The notes under the pieces are model-generated. The model was not told the origin of the DNA and searched no databases. It saw nothing but the letters and a program-made list of their open reading frames with translations. Below, one piece after another: positions 35,374-44,518 of a stretch of 51,775 bases of DNA. Source of the stretch: an uncultured Alphaproteobacteria bacterium (GTDB taxonomy: Bacteria > Pseudomonadota > Alphaproteobacteria > HIMB59 > GCA-002718135); assembly GCA_902512415.1 (NCBI GenBank), contig CABXJB010000003.1, positions 1 to 51,775 of the forward strand, read 5' to 3'. A program made the translations under genes and the position numbers. Every line of letters starts with the position of its first letter. Position 1 is the stretch's first letter.

Positions 35374-36546
35374 ATGCAAAATAATAAAGCTCCTATAAGA
35401 GGATTTTCGACAAAAGAATTTGAAACTCGTTTGGCTAATGCTCAAAAAATTATGCAAGTTTATCAACTTGATAGTCTTTTAGTAACTACTCCACAGAATA
35501 TTAGATATTTTACTGGATATGACTCTCAATTTTGGGAAAGTCCAACTAGACCTTGGTTTGTAGTAATACCAGCAACAAGTAAACCTATCGCCATCGTGCC
35601 TGAAATAGGAGAATCGGAATTTAATAAAACATGGCTTGATGAAATACTTACCTGGCCATCACCTAGACCTGAAGATGAAGGTGTTTCACTTTTGAAGGCT
35701 AGTTTAGAAAATTTAAAAAAAACCCATGGAAATGTCGGTGCTGAATTTGGAAAGGAAATGACTATTAGAATGCCGGTAAAGGATCTTGAGAAATTAAGAA
35801 AAACTATCAATTTAAATATTATTGATGGTTCTGATGCTCTTTGGGATATACGCATGGTAAAAACAAATGCTGAAATAGAGCATATAAAATATATATGCTC
35901 AATTGCTAGCGATGCTTACAATCAACTTCCTTCAAAATTAGCAATTGGAGATACTGAGAGAGATGTCGTAAGAAAATTAAAAATAGATATGCTTCAAAAA
36001 GGAGCAGATAGTGTTCCTTTCATGCCGGGTATTTCTGGAGAAGGCGGAGTTTCTCAAATTGTATGTGGACCAACTGATAAAGTGCTTAATAATGGGGATA
36101 TTCTTTGCATCGATACTGGTTCAACCTATGATGGATATTTTTGTGACTTTGATAGAAACTATGCTTTTGGAGAAATATCAAGTGAAGTTGAAAGAATACA
36201 CGAAACATTATGGCTTGCTACTGAGGCTGGTATTAAAGCAGCGATACCTGGAGCTACAACAGATGAAGTATGGGTAGCTATGAATACTATAATTCAAGAG
36301 GCTGGAACAATTGGAAATAACGTTGGTCGCCTAGGACACGGACTTGGACTTCAATTAACTGAACCCCCTTCTCACCGTCCAGGGGATAATACTCGTATTG
36401 TTGAGAATATGGTTCTCACTATTGAACCAGGCATGGAATATGCGCCTGGTAAAATGATTGTACACGAAGAAAATATTGCTATCACAAAAGATGGTTCAAG
36501 ACTTTTGACAAAACGTGCTCCACGTCAAATGCCTATTATAAAATAA
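35374..36546 (+). CDS. M24-family metallopeptidase (Xaa-Pro peptidase-like)
   Basis: A 390-residue protein with an N-terminal creatinase-like domain (about 15-160) and a C-terminal pita-bread fold. All five metal ligands can be placed: D247 (IDTGS), D258 (CDFDR), H322 (GHGLGL), E351 (IEPGM) and E365 (VHEEN). This makes it a metal-dependent hydrolase and not a true creatinase, which lacks them. Family roles include aminopeptidase P, ectoine hydrolase and the DMSP lyase DddP. It lies 5 bases after the aldehyde dehydrogenase in a three-gene operon; the real substrate is open. Confidence 0.88.
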   Translation: MQNNKAPIRGFSTKEFETRLANAQKIMQVYQLDSLLVTTPQNIRYFTGYDSQFWESPTRPWFVVIPATSKPIAIVPEIGESEFNKTWLDEILTWPSPRPEDEGVSLLKASLENLKKTHGNVGAEFGKEMTIRMPVKDLEKLRKTINLNIIDGSDALWDIRMVKTNAEIEHIKYICSIASDAYNQLPSKLAIGDTERDVVRKLKIDMLQKGADSVPFMPGISGEGGVSQIVCGPTDKVLNNGDILCIDTGSTYDGYFCDFDRNYAFGEISSEVERIHETLWLATEAGIKAAIPGATTDEVWVAMNTIIQEAGTIGNNVGRLGHGLGLQLTEPPSHRPGDNTRIVENMVLTIEPGMEYAPGKMIVHEENIAITKDGSRLLTKRAPRQMPIIK

Positions 36547-36559
36547 TAATTTTTATTTG

Positions 36560-36584
36560 ATCACTTAATTAATTGCTTAGTGAT
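36560..36584. terminator. Weak hairpin between convergent genes
   Basis: ATCACT (36560-36565) pairs with AGTGAT (36579-36584), followed on the plus strand by TTT. It overlaps the last codons of the minus-strand dioxygenase gene, so it may end the plus-strand operon only. Confidence 0.35.
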
Positions 36585-37660
36585 TTTAAAAGTCTTAATT
36601 TTCCTTCAGCAGCATCGTGCCCAAGATAACATCCTTGAAGATGTCTTAATCCAGTATTTGGAAAAAATTTTGTTCTTCCATGAAGTAACCGATGATTATC
36701 AAACATCATCAATGTACTTTTCTTTAATCTAAATTTAATTTGAAAATCTGAAGAGTTACATAACTTAAAAAAAAATTTTCTTGCTTTATAATATTTAGTA
36801 AGTCTATCTTTATCTAGTAAAGGTACATAATCAGATCTTCCATTCAATCTTATTTGTTTAAAGTCTCCATTTGAATCGAGTTCAATAATCTTGCCTTTAT
36901 TTTCAAGAATTATATCTTTATCAATAAACTTAAATAAAACTTCTGTAGATGTTAGAGTGTCAAAGTAACATTTATTATTTTTTCTTAAATATTCACAGAC
37001 ACTATATCCATCGACTAATGCAGTATCACCTCCTTTAGCCTCATTAGTAATACAATGCAAAATTTGAATACCTGGGACTGGTTTTCGATAAGGATTATCT
37101 GTATGAACAGATAATCCTAAAGAAGTATATGCGAGATTATTTGCTTTTTTTTTTGAAATTACATCAAAAATTCTTCCATAATTTGTTTCAATTATAGGAC
37201 CAATTCTTTCTGCAAACTTAATGATCTCTTTTTCTTTAGCCTCAATATTATTAATTATTACAAATCCATATTCGTAAAATTTTTCAAGCAAGTTAATTAA
37301 TAATTTTTCATCATTGTTTAAAAAAGACGAATCAAATTGCAACATTTTTAAATCAATACTTGCCGACCAAAAGATCTTTTTAGGAATAAAGTCTTTTCCA
37401 ATAATTTCTTTATGTAAATTATAAATATTATAATTAGATTCAGTTTTATCACTAAACCTAACATACAATAATTGATTATTAATTTTATAATCTAATATAA
37501 AAATATCTATATCTATTAAGGACGGATCATAAAGGCGTTGTAAATTATTTGTATCTAAATTTATTTCGTCTGTAACACGTTCTCTTAACCATAATGCATG
37601 CAAATAATAACCCTTTAATGGACCTTCTTTTAGATTAATGCCTCTGATACGATTATTCAC
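36569..37660 (-). CDS. Gamma-butyrobetaine hydroxylase/TauD-like Fe(II)/2-oxoglutarate dioxygenase
   Basis: A 363-residue enzyme with the two-domain layout of the BBOX/TMLH family. The small N-terminal domain includes YYLHALWLRER near residues 19-29. The TauD-type barrel has the iron motif HTDNPYR near 188 and the distal histidine and arginine in NHRLLHGRT near 328. These dioxygenases hydroxylate trimethylammonium compounds such as gamma-butyrobetaine and trimethyllysine. It lies next to a demethylase-like gene and a dimethylglycine-dehydrogenase-like gene, supporting a betaine or related substrate. It probably has its own transcript, as a terminator precedes it at 37735. Confidence 0.85.
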   Translation of the reverse strand: MNNRIRGINLKEGPLKGYYLHALWLRERVTDEINLDTNNLQRLYDPSLIDIDIFILDYKINNQLLYVRFSDKTESNYNIYNLHKEIIGKDFIPKKIFWSASIDLKMLQFDSSFLNNDEKLLINLLEKFYEYGFVIINNIEAKEKEIIKFAERIGPIIETNYGRIFDVISKKKANNLAYTSLGLSVHTDNPYRKPVPGIQILHCITNEAKGGDTALVDGYSVCEYLRKNNKCYFDTLTSTEVLFKFIDKDIILENKGKIIELDSNGDFKQIRLNGRSDYVPLLDKDRLTKYYKARKFFFKLCNSSDFQIKFRLKKSTLMMFDNHRLLHGRTKFFPNTGLRHLQGCYLGHDAAEGKLRLLKSLSN

Positions 37661-37734
37661 AACAAATAATATTTATATTTCTAAATATTAATCAAATATA
37701 TAATTTACAATCAAAAATTGCAATTTTAAGATAA

Positions 37735-37755
37735 GCGCTACTAATAAAGTAGCGC
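37735..37755 (-). terminator. Terminator after the DmdA/GcvT-like gene
   Basis: GCGCTACT (37735-37742) and AGTAGCGC (37748-37755) form a perfect 8-bp stem with a 5-base loop, followed on the minus strand by a T-rich stretch. It lies 10 bases past the end of the gene at 37765. Confidence 0.7.
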
Positions 37756-37764
37756 CTAGAAATT

Positions 37765-38964
37765 TTAAGCTTTTCCTACTGGAATCTGTTTCTTCGGATC
37801 CCAAAATGGTAAATCTTCTACAACTGATTCTAATTCACCATATGGAGAATTTATAAAAAACTTACATCCTTTATTTGTGTATTCAATAGGAACAAAAGCA
37901 TAAGCAATGTTTTTCTTTAATCTTGGAGAAAAACATTTTGATGTAACATATCCAATTTCTTCACCTTTATCATTATTCACTGGCCAATGATCAGGCACAA
38001 AATAACCTGGTGTGTATGTCGGAGGAACAATTTCTGTTATCGATTCACCTAATATTTCAATTCCTACCAATTTTCTTTTTATTCCTTCCTGTTTAATTTT
38101 TTTTAATGCTTCTTTCCCACAAAAATCAGCTTCCATTTCTAAATCAACTAATCTATCCATTCCTATCTCATAGGGATTATCAGTAACACGCATATCTTGA
38201 AAATAAGAAAAAATTCCTGCCTCTACTCGTCTTATTTGAGAAGGACCAGTTGGTGCAATTTTATAAGGTTCACCAGCTGCCATTATTTTTTCATATAAAT
38301 CTGCACCACGTTTTTCATCACGTAAATAAACCTCGTAACCAATCTCGCCACTCCAACCTGTTCTTGATATTACAACTGGAATTTCATCTATTTCAGTTTC
38401 TTTACACCAATAATATTCTAAATCATTTATCCAAGATCCAAACAAATCAACCATAACATTTTTGGATTTTGGTCCCTGAACTTGCAAAGGTGAAACATCT
38501 GGTTCGCATAAGTTTATATCATATTTTCCATTTCCAGCTACTCCCATTGCCCACAATAACAAGTCACTGTCTGAAATTGAATACCACCAGTGATTCTCTC
38601 CTAATCTTAACAATATAGGATCACTAAGAATTCCACCATCATAGTTGGTATTTAATACGTACTTGCATTGGTTAATCTGACAATCAGATAAGTTTCTCGG
38701 TGTTAAAAGTTGTGTAAATTTGCTAGCATCTGGACCTGTTATTTCGACTTGTCTTTCAACTGCTACATCCCACAATGTAACATCATTTACTAAACTCCAG
38801 TAATCATCTTCTGGTGTATTATAATAAACTGGAAAATACATATGATTGTATGTTGTATATTCTTTGCAACCCCACTTTAAAGTTGATTCAAAATAAGGTG
38901 ATTTTCTTACTCTAGTTCCAAATCCTAAATGTGGCTTTGGAGGACTATTTGTTGGTTTGGCCAT
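37765..38964 (-). CDS. GcvT-family protein, DmdA-like demethylase
   Basis: A 399-residue tetrahydrofolate-dependent aminomethyl/methyltransferase-fold protein. YNHMYFPVYY, LWDVAVERQVEITG, LTPRNLSDCQINQCKY, SISDSDLLLW and VSPLQVQGPK follow the order seen in DMSP demethylase DmdA. It is about 30 residues longer than DmdA of Pelagibacter, and DmdA has many look-alike paralogues, so DMSP demethylation is not proven. In this context it could accept methyl groups from another betaine. AAGGAG precedes the ATG at the right distance. It is followed by a terminator and preceded by the dehydrogenase gene 100 bases away. Confidence 0.83.
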   Translation of the reverse strand: MAKPTNSPPKPHLGFGTRVRKSPYFESTLKWGCKEYTTYNHMYFPVYYNTPEDDYWSLVNDVTLWDVAVERQVEITGPDASKFTQLLTPRNLSDCQINQCKYVLNTNYDGGILSDPILLRLGENHWWYSISDSDLLLWAMGVAGNGKYDINLCEPDVSPLQVQGPKSKNVMVDLFGSWINDLEYYWCKETEIDEIPVVISRTGWSGEIGYEVYLRDEKRGADLYEKIMAAGEPYKIAPTGPSQIRRVEAGIFSYFQDMRVTDNPYEIGMDRLVDLEMEADFCGKEALKKIKQEGIKRKLVGIEILGESITEIVPPTYTPGYFVPDHWPVNNDKGEEIGYVTSKCFSPRLKKNIAYAFVPIEYTNKGCKFFINSPYGELESVVEDLPFWDPKKQIPVGKA

Positions 38965-39066
38965 ACTAACTCCTTATAAAATTATAAAAATATATGATCA
39001 TTTTTTATTGATCTGTCTAGAAAATTTTACTGTAAATGAATTTTTCTTTTGGATAATTTTAAAGTG

Positions 39067-41487
39067 CTAACTACGCAATCTTTCATTCATTGGATCATAT
39101 GCTATCTGATCTAAAACAAACGCTTTCCTTTTTATTCCTTGAATTTTTATTTCGAATTCTTTTACATTATTAACTATTTCTGCATCTACATATGCAAAAG
39201 CAAGACTTTTATTGACTCTAAAGCCAAATCCTCCTGAAGTAACTACTCCAACTATCTTATTATTATGGTACACAGGCTCATTTCCTCTAGCATCTACATC
39301 CTCAACATCGATCTCAAGATAAACTATTTTAATATCAACTCCTGATTGCAGTTTTTCTCTAAGAATCTCTGAACCAATAAAATTACTTTTTTTATTTAAA
39401 TTAAAAAAACGATCCATACCTGCTTCTATCAAACTAATTTCTCCAGTCAATTCTGTACCCCAACCACGATAAGCTTTTTCCATCCTCAGTGAGTTAACAG
39501 CATAGGTTCCAAAATTGGAAATGTTTTCATTTTTACCTACTTCATAAATTGCATCATATAAAGATTCCATCTGTTTTATTGGATGGTGTAATTCCCAGCC
39601 CAATTCTCCCATATAATTAATTCGAAGTGCTCGTACAGAAACTTTATTAATCTCTATTTCTTTTCCTTTTAACCAAGGAAAATTTTTGTTATCTAATCTT
39701 TCAGAAGTTAGTTGTGATAAAATATTTCTAGATTTTGGTCCTACTAAAACAAGAACTCCGTAATCTTCGGTTACGTTCTTTATTTCAACTTTTTCTTCTT
39801 TATTTAGATTATGGTTAAACCAGTCTAAATCCCTTATTTCTGATGCAGTGGCTGATAGAACATAAAAATTATTATTTGCTAATCTAGTTATAGTTAGTTC
39901 ACTTTGAATTCTACCTATTTTATTAAGCGTGTGAGCTAGAATAATATTACCTTCTTTTTTTGGAACTGAGTTTGCACATAAGCGATCTAGATATGTTTCA
40001 CTGTCCTTTCCTTTAATTTCATATTTTGCAAAGGTGCTTAAATCTAAAATACCTACGTTATGTTGAACATTTGCACATTCTTTTTGTACATAAGGAAAGG
40101 CATTTGTTCTTTTAAAACTATATTCTTCTTTCATTCCAGGTTTTGCAAACCATGTAGGTTTTTCCCATCCATAAGTGTCTAAATACATAGCACCCATATC
40201 TTTTAACTTCTTGTAAATTGGAGTAGTTTTATTAGGTCTTCCAATTTCGATACTTTCATTAGGCATAGGTGTTACATACATTCTTTTGTATTGATCGGTT
40301 GATTTTTGAATAGCATAATCTTTTGTTGTCCAACTCATGTATCTTCTGGGTTCAAATTCCAACATGTTAATTTCAGCATCTCCATGAACTATCCATTGTG
40401 CAAGATATTTTCCAACCCCTCCTCCTTGAGCAATTCCTATACTTGCTGCGCACGCCATCCAAAAATTTTTTAAACCAGGTGCAGGACCAGCTAAAAAATT
40501 GTCATCTGGCGTATGAGTGATAGGTCCACAAATAATTTTTTTTATTCCAACATCTTTAAACTCTGGAATTCTGTTCATTCCTATTTCTAAATGCTTTTCA
40601 ATTCTATCGAGTTCAGGTTCTAATAACTCCATATCAAAATTCCAATCCATTCCATCTAAAGCCCAAGTTTTTGCATCAATTTCATAAGGACCAATTAATA
40701 ACCCCTTACCTTCTTGTCTTAGGTAAGCAGAAGATTCCGGATCTCTTGTAACTGGTAATTCTTTTGTTAATTTTTTAATTTCTGGATGTTCATCCGTTAC
40801 CAAATAATGATGTATCATGTTTATACTTGGTATATTTTTTAAACCAACCATTTCACCAACTTCTGGACAAAAGCTTCCTGCTGCATTAACAACATGTTCG
40901 CAAATAATATCTCCATTTTCAGTAAATACTTTCCATTCTCCTGATGGAAGTAACTTAATATCGGTCACTCTATTATTTCTGTATATCTTAGCTCCACCGT
41001 TTCTGGCTCCTTTGGCCATAGCATTTGTGGTACTCGTAGGATCAGTATGTCCATCTTCTAAAGTATAAAATGCTCCAACAATTCCATCGAGTTTTATAAA
41101 TGGATGAATTTTTTTAATTTCTTCAGGCGAAATTATTTCTGCTGGTGCCCCGACATTATCTAAAATTCCTTTAATATAATGAAACCATTCAATATCTTCC
41201 TTTTTATAAGCCAATCTTAAACTACCACAATCATGAAAACCCGTAGCTTGACCCGTTTCTTTTTCTAATTGTTTATAAAGATTTGTCGAATGTAAATGTA
41301 CTTTAGCTAAATTATAGCTTCCAATCATATGTGGGCATTGACCAGCAGCATGCCATGTAGAACCTGAGGTAAGTTCACCTTTTTCAATTAAAACAATATC
41401 GGTCCAATTTTCTTTAGTGAGGTGATAAAGGAGACTAACACCAAGTATCCCCCCTCCAACTATTACTACTTGAGTATGAGTTTTCAT
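39067..41487 (-). CDS. Dimethylglycine/sarcosine dehydrogenase-like FAD-GcvT fusion protein
   Basis: An 806-residue two-part enzyme. Residues about 5-370 form a DAO-type flavoprotein with VVIVGGGILGVSLLYHL and SGSTWHAAGQCPH, where flavin-linked members carry a histidine. After a linker domain (about 370-430), residues about 430-800 form GcvT and GcvT-C domains that bind tetrahydrofolate and capture formaldehyde-level carbon. Members oxidatively demethylate dimethylglycine, sarcosine or related N-methyl amines. Its start overlaps the ureohydrolase stop by 4 bases, so both are made together. Confidence 0.9.
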   Translation of the reverse strand: MKTHTQVVIVGGGILGVSLLYHLTKENWTDIVLIEKGELTSGSTWHAAGQCPHMIGSYNLAKVHLHSTNLYKQLEKETGQATGFHDCGSLRLAYKKEDIEWFHYIKGILDNVGAPAEIISPEEIKKIHPFIKLDGIVGAFYTLEDGHTDPTSTTNAMAKGARNGGAKIYRNNRVTDIKLLPSGEWKVFTENGDIICEHVVNAAGSFCPEVGEMVGLKNIPSINMIHHYLVTDEHPEIKKLTKELPVTRDPESSAYLRQEGKGLLIGPYEIDAKTWALDGMDWNFDMELLEPELDRIEKHLEIGMNRIPEFKDVGIKKIICGPITHTPDDNFLAGPAPGLKNFWMACAASIGIAQGGGVGKYLAQWIVHGDAEINMLEFEPRRYMSWTTKDYAIQKSTDQYKRMYVTPMPNESIEIGRPNKTTPIYKKLKDMGAMYLDTYGWEKPTWFAKPGMKEEYSFKRTNAFPYVQKECANVQHNVGILDLSTFAKYEIKGKDSETYLDRLCANSVPKKEGNIILAHTLNKIGRIQSELTITRLANNNFYVLSATASEIRDLDWFNHNLNKEEKVEIKNVTEDYGVLVLVGPKSRNILSQLTSERLDNKNFPWLKGKEIEINKVSVRALRINYMGELGWELHHPIKQMESLYDAIYEVGKNENISNFGTYAVNSLRMEKAYRGWGTELTGEISLIEAGMDRFFNLNKKSNFIGSEILREKLQSGVDIKIVYLEIDVEDVDARGNEPVYHNNKIVGVVTSGGFGFRVNKSLAFAYVDAEIVNNVKEFEIKIQGIKRKAFVLDQIAYDPMNERLRS

Positions 41488-42443
41488 TTTATCTTATAAT
41501 GTAAAATTCTTCCAATAGCGTTCATTAACAATTGAGCAGCAAGAGTAGAAGTAGAAAATGTTAAATCATAATCAGGAGCAACTTCAACTAAGTCCATTCC
41601 AATAACTTCACCTCTTTGAATTATCGCATCAAGCAATTCAAGAATTTCATAATAATAAAAACCTCCATGACTAGGAGTACCTGTACCTGGAGCAATAGAA
41701 GGATCAAAAGCATCTATATCTATCGAAATATAATATCTTTTATTTTTAGGAACAGATTCTAATATTTTTTTTAAACCTAGATTGCGAAATTGCCTAACAG
41801 AAAAAATTGATGAACCACGTGCTCTAGCATCCGTGTATCCATCTTTAGCAGTTGAAGAAACATTTCTAATACCAATTTGTGTCATGCCTGTTACATATTT
41901 TTTTTCAGAAGCTCTGCGCATTGGATTGCCATGCCCATAACGAACTCCATGTCTTTCATCTACAAAATCTAAGTGGGCATCTATTTGTATAAGATGAAAT
42001 TCATCTTCATTTTCGAATGCATCAATACAAGGTATATTAACTGAATGATCGCCTCCTAATATTATTGGAATAGCTTTTGCCTGTAATATTTTTTGTACAC
42101 CATATTTAATATTTTCATGACTTTTTACCGTATCAGTATGGATAATATCGGCATCTCCTAAATCAACTATATTAGTAGTCTCTGATGGAAGATAGGTAAT
42201 ATCGTCTTCATGATCATAGGCTCCTGCATGACCAAAAGAAAATAAAGTTGAAGCTTCCCTTATACCTCTAGGCCCCATTCGAGCACCTGATCTAAACTGA
42301 CTGCCAAAATCAAATGGTGCTCCTAAAATTGCCACATCAGCATTTATTCTATCCCAACTTTCTTGATAAGGATATTTACCGAAGGTACAAATACCAACAA
42401 ATGGTAAATTTAACCTTCCCTTATCATAGCTGTTACTTGTCAT
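41484..42443 (-). CDS. Ureohydrolase (agmatinase/arginase family)
   Basis: A 319-residue manganese hydrolase. Metal ligands are seen in LGGDHS (H133), IDAHLDF (D155, H157, D159) and SIDIDAFDPS (two aspartates). The family removes urea from guanidino compounds such as agmatine, guanidinobutyrate, guanidinopropionate or guanidine. It heads a minus-strand unit that continues with the N-methyl dehydrogenase (ATGA overlap), an unusual pairing that points to a methylated or otherwise unusual guanidino substrate. The 125-base gap to the divergent Rieske gene must hold promoters for both directions. Confidence 0.9.
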   Translation of the reverse strand: MTSNSYDKGRLNLPFVGICTFGKYPYQESWDRINADVAILGAPFDFGSQFRSGARMGPRGIREASTLFSFGHAGAYDHEDDITYLPSETTNIVDLGDADIIHTDTVKSHENIKYGVQKILQAKAIPIILGGDHSVNIPCIDAFENEDEFHLIQIDAHLDFVDERHGVRYGHGNPMRRASEKKYVTGMTQIGIRNVSSTAKDGYTDARARGSSIFSVRQFRNLGLKKILESVPKNKRYYISIDIDAFDPSIAPGTGTPSHGGFYYYEILELLDAIIQRGEVIGMDLVEVAPDYDLTFSTSTLAAQLLMNAIGRILHYKIK

Positions 42444-42568
42444 AATTTATTGATATATCATTTATATATAAACTAAATATTTAATATTAAACAAGTTCAT
42501 TTTATTTTTATTAAGCTTGTGATAGAGTTGAGAGAGATCAAAATCTAATTTTTTTATAAATATTCATT

Positions 42569-43642
42569 ATGCCAAATCAAATTTATAAAGGACTTCCTTC
42601 AATAGCCTACAATAATAAAGATTTTTGGGATAAGGAAAGTAATACAGTGTTTTCAAATAGTTGGGTATTTGTTGGCTTCACTCATGAATTAAAAAATATA
42701 GGAGATGCTCTTCCGGTTACTGTAGCAGAACAACCTATACTGCTTTTAAAAAATTCCAAAGGTGCGATATTGGCTTTTCATAATGTCTGCAGTCACCGTT
42801 GCTTAAAATTAGTGGATCAAAGAAAAAATATTGGCAAAATAATTAACTGTCCGTATCATGCATGGTGCTACGATCTTGATGGAAACTTGCTTGCCTCTCC
42901 ACACTTCGGAGGCACAAATAATCACAAACCAAAAGGATTTGATACTAAAAAAAATGGCCTTAGATCAGTACGTATCCATATTTGGAATGATTGGATTTTT
43001 ATTAATTTAAATAAAAAAGCCCTACCATTTAATAAATATGCATCTTCGTTAATTAAACAACTTAAAGAAATTGATCTTAACAAAATTAAACCTGTTGCAA
43101 CATTAGATTTTGGTGAAATTAAAACAAATTGGAAATTTCTTATTGAAAATTATATTGAACCATACCATGTGCAATTTGTTCACAGAAAAACAACAAGTCA
43201 ACCTCTGAAGGATCACTATACTATTGTTGAAGGTATGTGTTATGGAAGCGGTGTTGATTTAAAAGAGGAAAATACTTCAGCAAATAGTTTAGCTGTAAGC
43301 TCAAAATATCTTTCATTGTTTCCCAACTTTATTATTGGCACCTATTATCCAGGGCAAGTTGGGGTACATCTTAATATGCCTGTTGCACCCGGGATAACGC
43401 ACCAAAAAAGAGTTATTTATACAACAGATGGTAATAATCTTACAAAAAAAGAAGTTTCCCAAATACGAGATCTTTGGTGGAAGGTTCATAAAGAAGATCA
43501 TGAAATATGTGAGAGATTGCAATTAGGTAGATCATCACCTGTATCAAAAGAAGGTGGGTTATTATCTCCATATTGGGAAAATAGTGTTCGAACATTTCAG
43601 CAAATTGTGGTTAAACACATAAATAAATCAACAAAAAGATAA
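42569..43642 (+). CDS. Rieske-type oxygenase, large subunit (quaternary-ammonium group-like)
   Basis: A 357-residue oxygenase. The Rieske cluster ligands are C74-x-H76 and C94-x2-H97 (NVCSHRC ... CPYHAWC). The mononuclear iron site is in ENYIEPYHVQFVH, with H200 and H205. At the position of the usual bridging aspartate there is E197, as described for carnitine monooxygenase CntA and relatives acting on quaternary ammonium compounds. No reductase gene is adjacent. It leads the plus-strand half of a divergent cluster and probably oxidises or demethylates a betaine-like compound. Confidence 0.87.
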   Translation: MPNQIYKGLPSIAYNNKDFWDKESNTVFSNSWVFVGFTHELKNIGDALPVTVAEQPILLLKNSKGAILAFHNVCSHRCLKLVDQRKNIGKIINCPYHAWCYDLDGNLLASPHFGGTNNHKPKGFDTKKNGLRSVRIHIWNDWIFINLNKKALPFNKYASSLIKQLKEIDLNKIKPVATLDFGEIKTNWKFLIENYIEPYHVQFVHRKTTSQPLKDHYTIVEGMCYGSGVDLKEENTSANSLAVSSKYLSLFPNFIIGTYYPGQVGVHLNMPVAPGITHQKRVIYTTDGNNLTKKEVSQIRDLWWKVHKEDHEICERLQLGRSSPVSKEGGLLSPYWENSVRTFQQIVVKHINKSTKR

Positions 43643-43656
43643 TAAAGGAAACCTAT

Positions 43657-44079
43657 ATGGAACAAGATAAAATATTTGATGGATTTAGGTTGGCACATAC
43701 AATGCTGAGGGTTCAAAATCTTGACCTGTCATTAAAATTTTATTGTGAAATATTAGGTATGAAAGTTCTACGCAAAACTGATTATTCTGATGGAAAATTC
43801 ACAAATACTTTTATAGGTTATGGTCCTGAGGGAGAATTTCCTACCTTGGAACTGACTCATAATTGGGATCAAAAAGAGCCTTACGATAAGGGAAATGGTT
43901 GGGGTCACATTTGTATTGAAACCCCTGATGTTTACAAAGCGTGTGAAAATTTATCATCTGCTGGAATAAAAATTACAAGACCACCTGGACCAATGAAGCA
44001 TGGAACAAGAGTAATAGCTTTTTGTGAAGATCCTGATGGTTATAAAGTTGAATTAAACGAAAAAATACAATCTTCTTAA
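43657..44079 (+). CDS. gloA: Lactoylglutathione lyase (glyoxalase I)
   Basis: A 140-residue VOC-fold protein very like GloA: LAHTMLRVQNLDLSLKFYCEILGM begins the first module. Metal ligands are the histidine of AHTM, the glutamate of LELTHNW, the histidine of GHICIE and the final glutamate of YKVELNE. GloA converts the glutathione adduct of methylglyoxal to lactoylglutathione. Its place between Rieske oxygenase and cupin genes (14 and 16 bases away) suggests that it may remove a reactive dicarbonyl formed in this pathway or act on another substrate. AAAGGA precedes the ATG. Confidence 0.85.
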   Translation: MEQDKIFDGFRLAHTMLRVQNLDLSLKFYCEILGMKVLRKTDYSDGKFTNTFIGYGPEGEFPTLELTHNWDQKEPYDKGNGWGHICIETPDVYKACENLSSAGIKITRPPGPMKHGTRVIAFCEDPDGYKVELNEKIQSS

Positions 44080-44095
44080 AGAAAGGGAAATTTTT

Positions 44096-44494
44096 ATGGG
44101 TAATAAACCTCAATTATACAAATTTAAAGATATAGAGCATCGGTTACACACTTTAGAACCTGGTCAAACTTATATTAAACCGTTTGTAACTTCAAAAGTA
44201 AGTGACACTATGTGCGGAGGGTTAAATTTTTTAAACAAAATATCAGTACCATGGGATTTAACATGTGATGAAATTATATATTGCATGAAAGGTTCTTTCA
44301 GACTTACTTGTGATGGCGAATCATATGTTTGTAATCCAGGAGATGTTCTGTATGTCCCAAGAGATAATCATATAGCGTATGAATGCGATGAGAAATGTGT
44401 AATTTTCTATGCTGCCTATCCACATGATTGGAAGAAAAAAGCTGGACTTACTCATGTGCCAGGAATTGATCCTGAAGATATGGGTATAGAATAA
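44096..44494 (+). CDS. Cupin-domain protein (EutQ-like)
   Basis: A 132-residue single cupin. The first motif region is CDEIIYCMKGSFRLTCDGE (about 60-78) and the second PGDVLYVPRDNHIAYEC (about 82-98). It resembles the cupin part of EutQ and small pathway cupins of unknown activity. Possible metal residues are present but not the classical two-His set in motif one. Cotranscribed with glyoxalase I upstream and the ligase gene downstream; may be an isomerase, hydrolase or binding protein in the same route. Confidence 0.8.
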   Translation: MGNKPQLYKFKDIEHRLHTLEPGQTYIKPFVTSKVSDTMCGGLNFLNKISVPWDLTCDEIIYCMKGSFRLTCDGESYVCNPGDVLYVPRDNHIAYECDEKCVIFYAAYPHDWKKKAGLTHVPGIDPEDMGIE

Positions 44495-44518
44495 AAGAAT
44501 TTAAGGAGGATAATAGAA

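Noticed and set aside
35374..36546. Creatinase, which would fit the neighbouring sarcosine-type dehydrogenase
   Set aside because: All five metal ligands of metal-dependent M24 peptidases are present, whereas creatinase lacks them.
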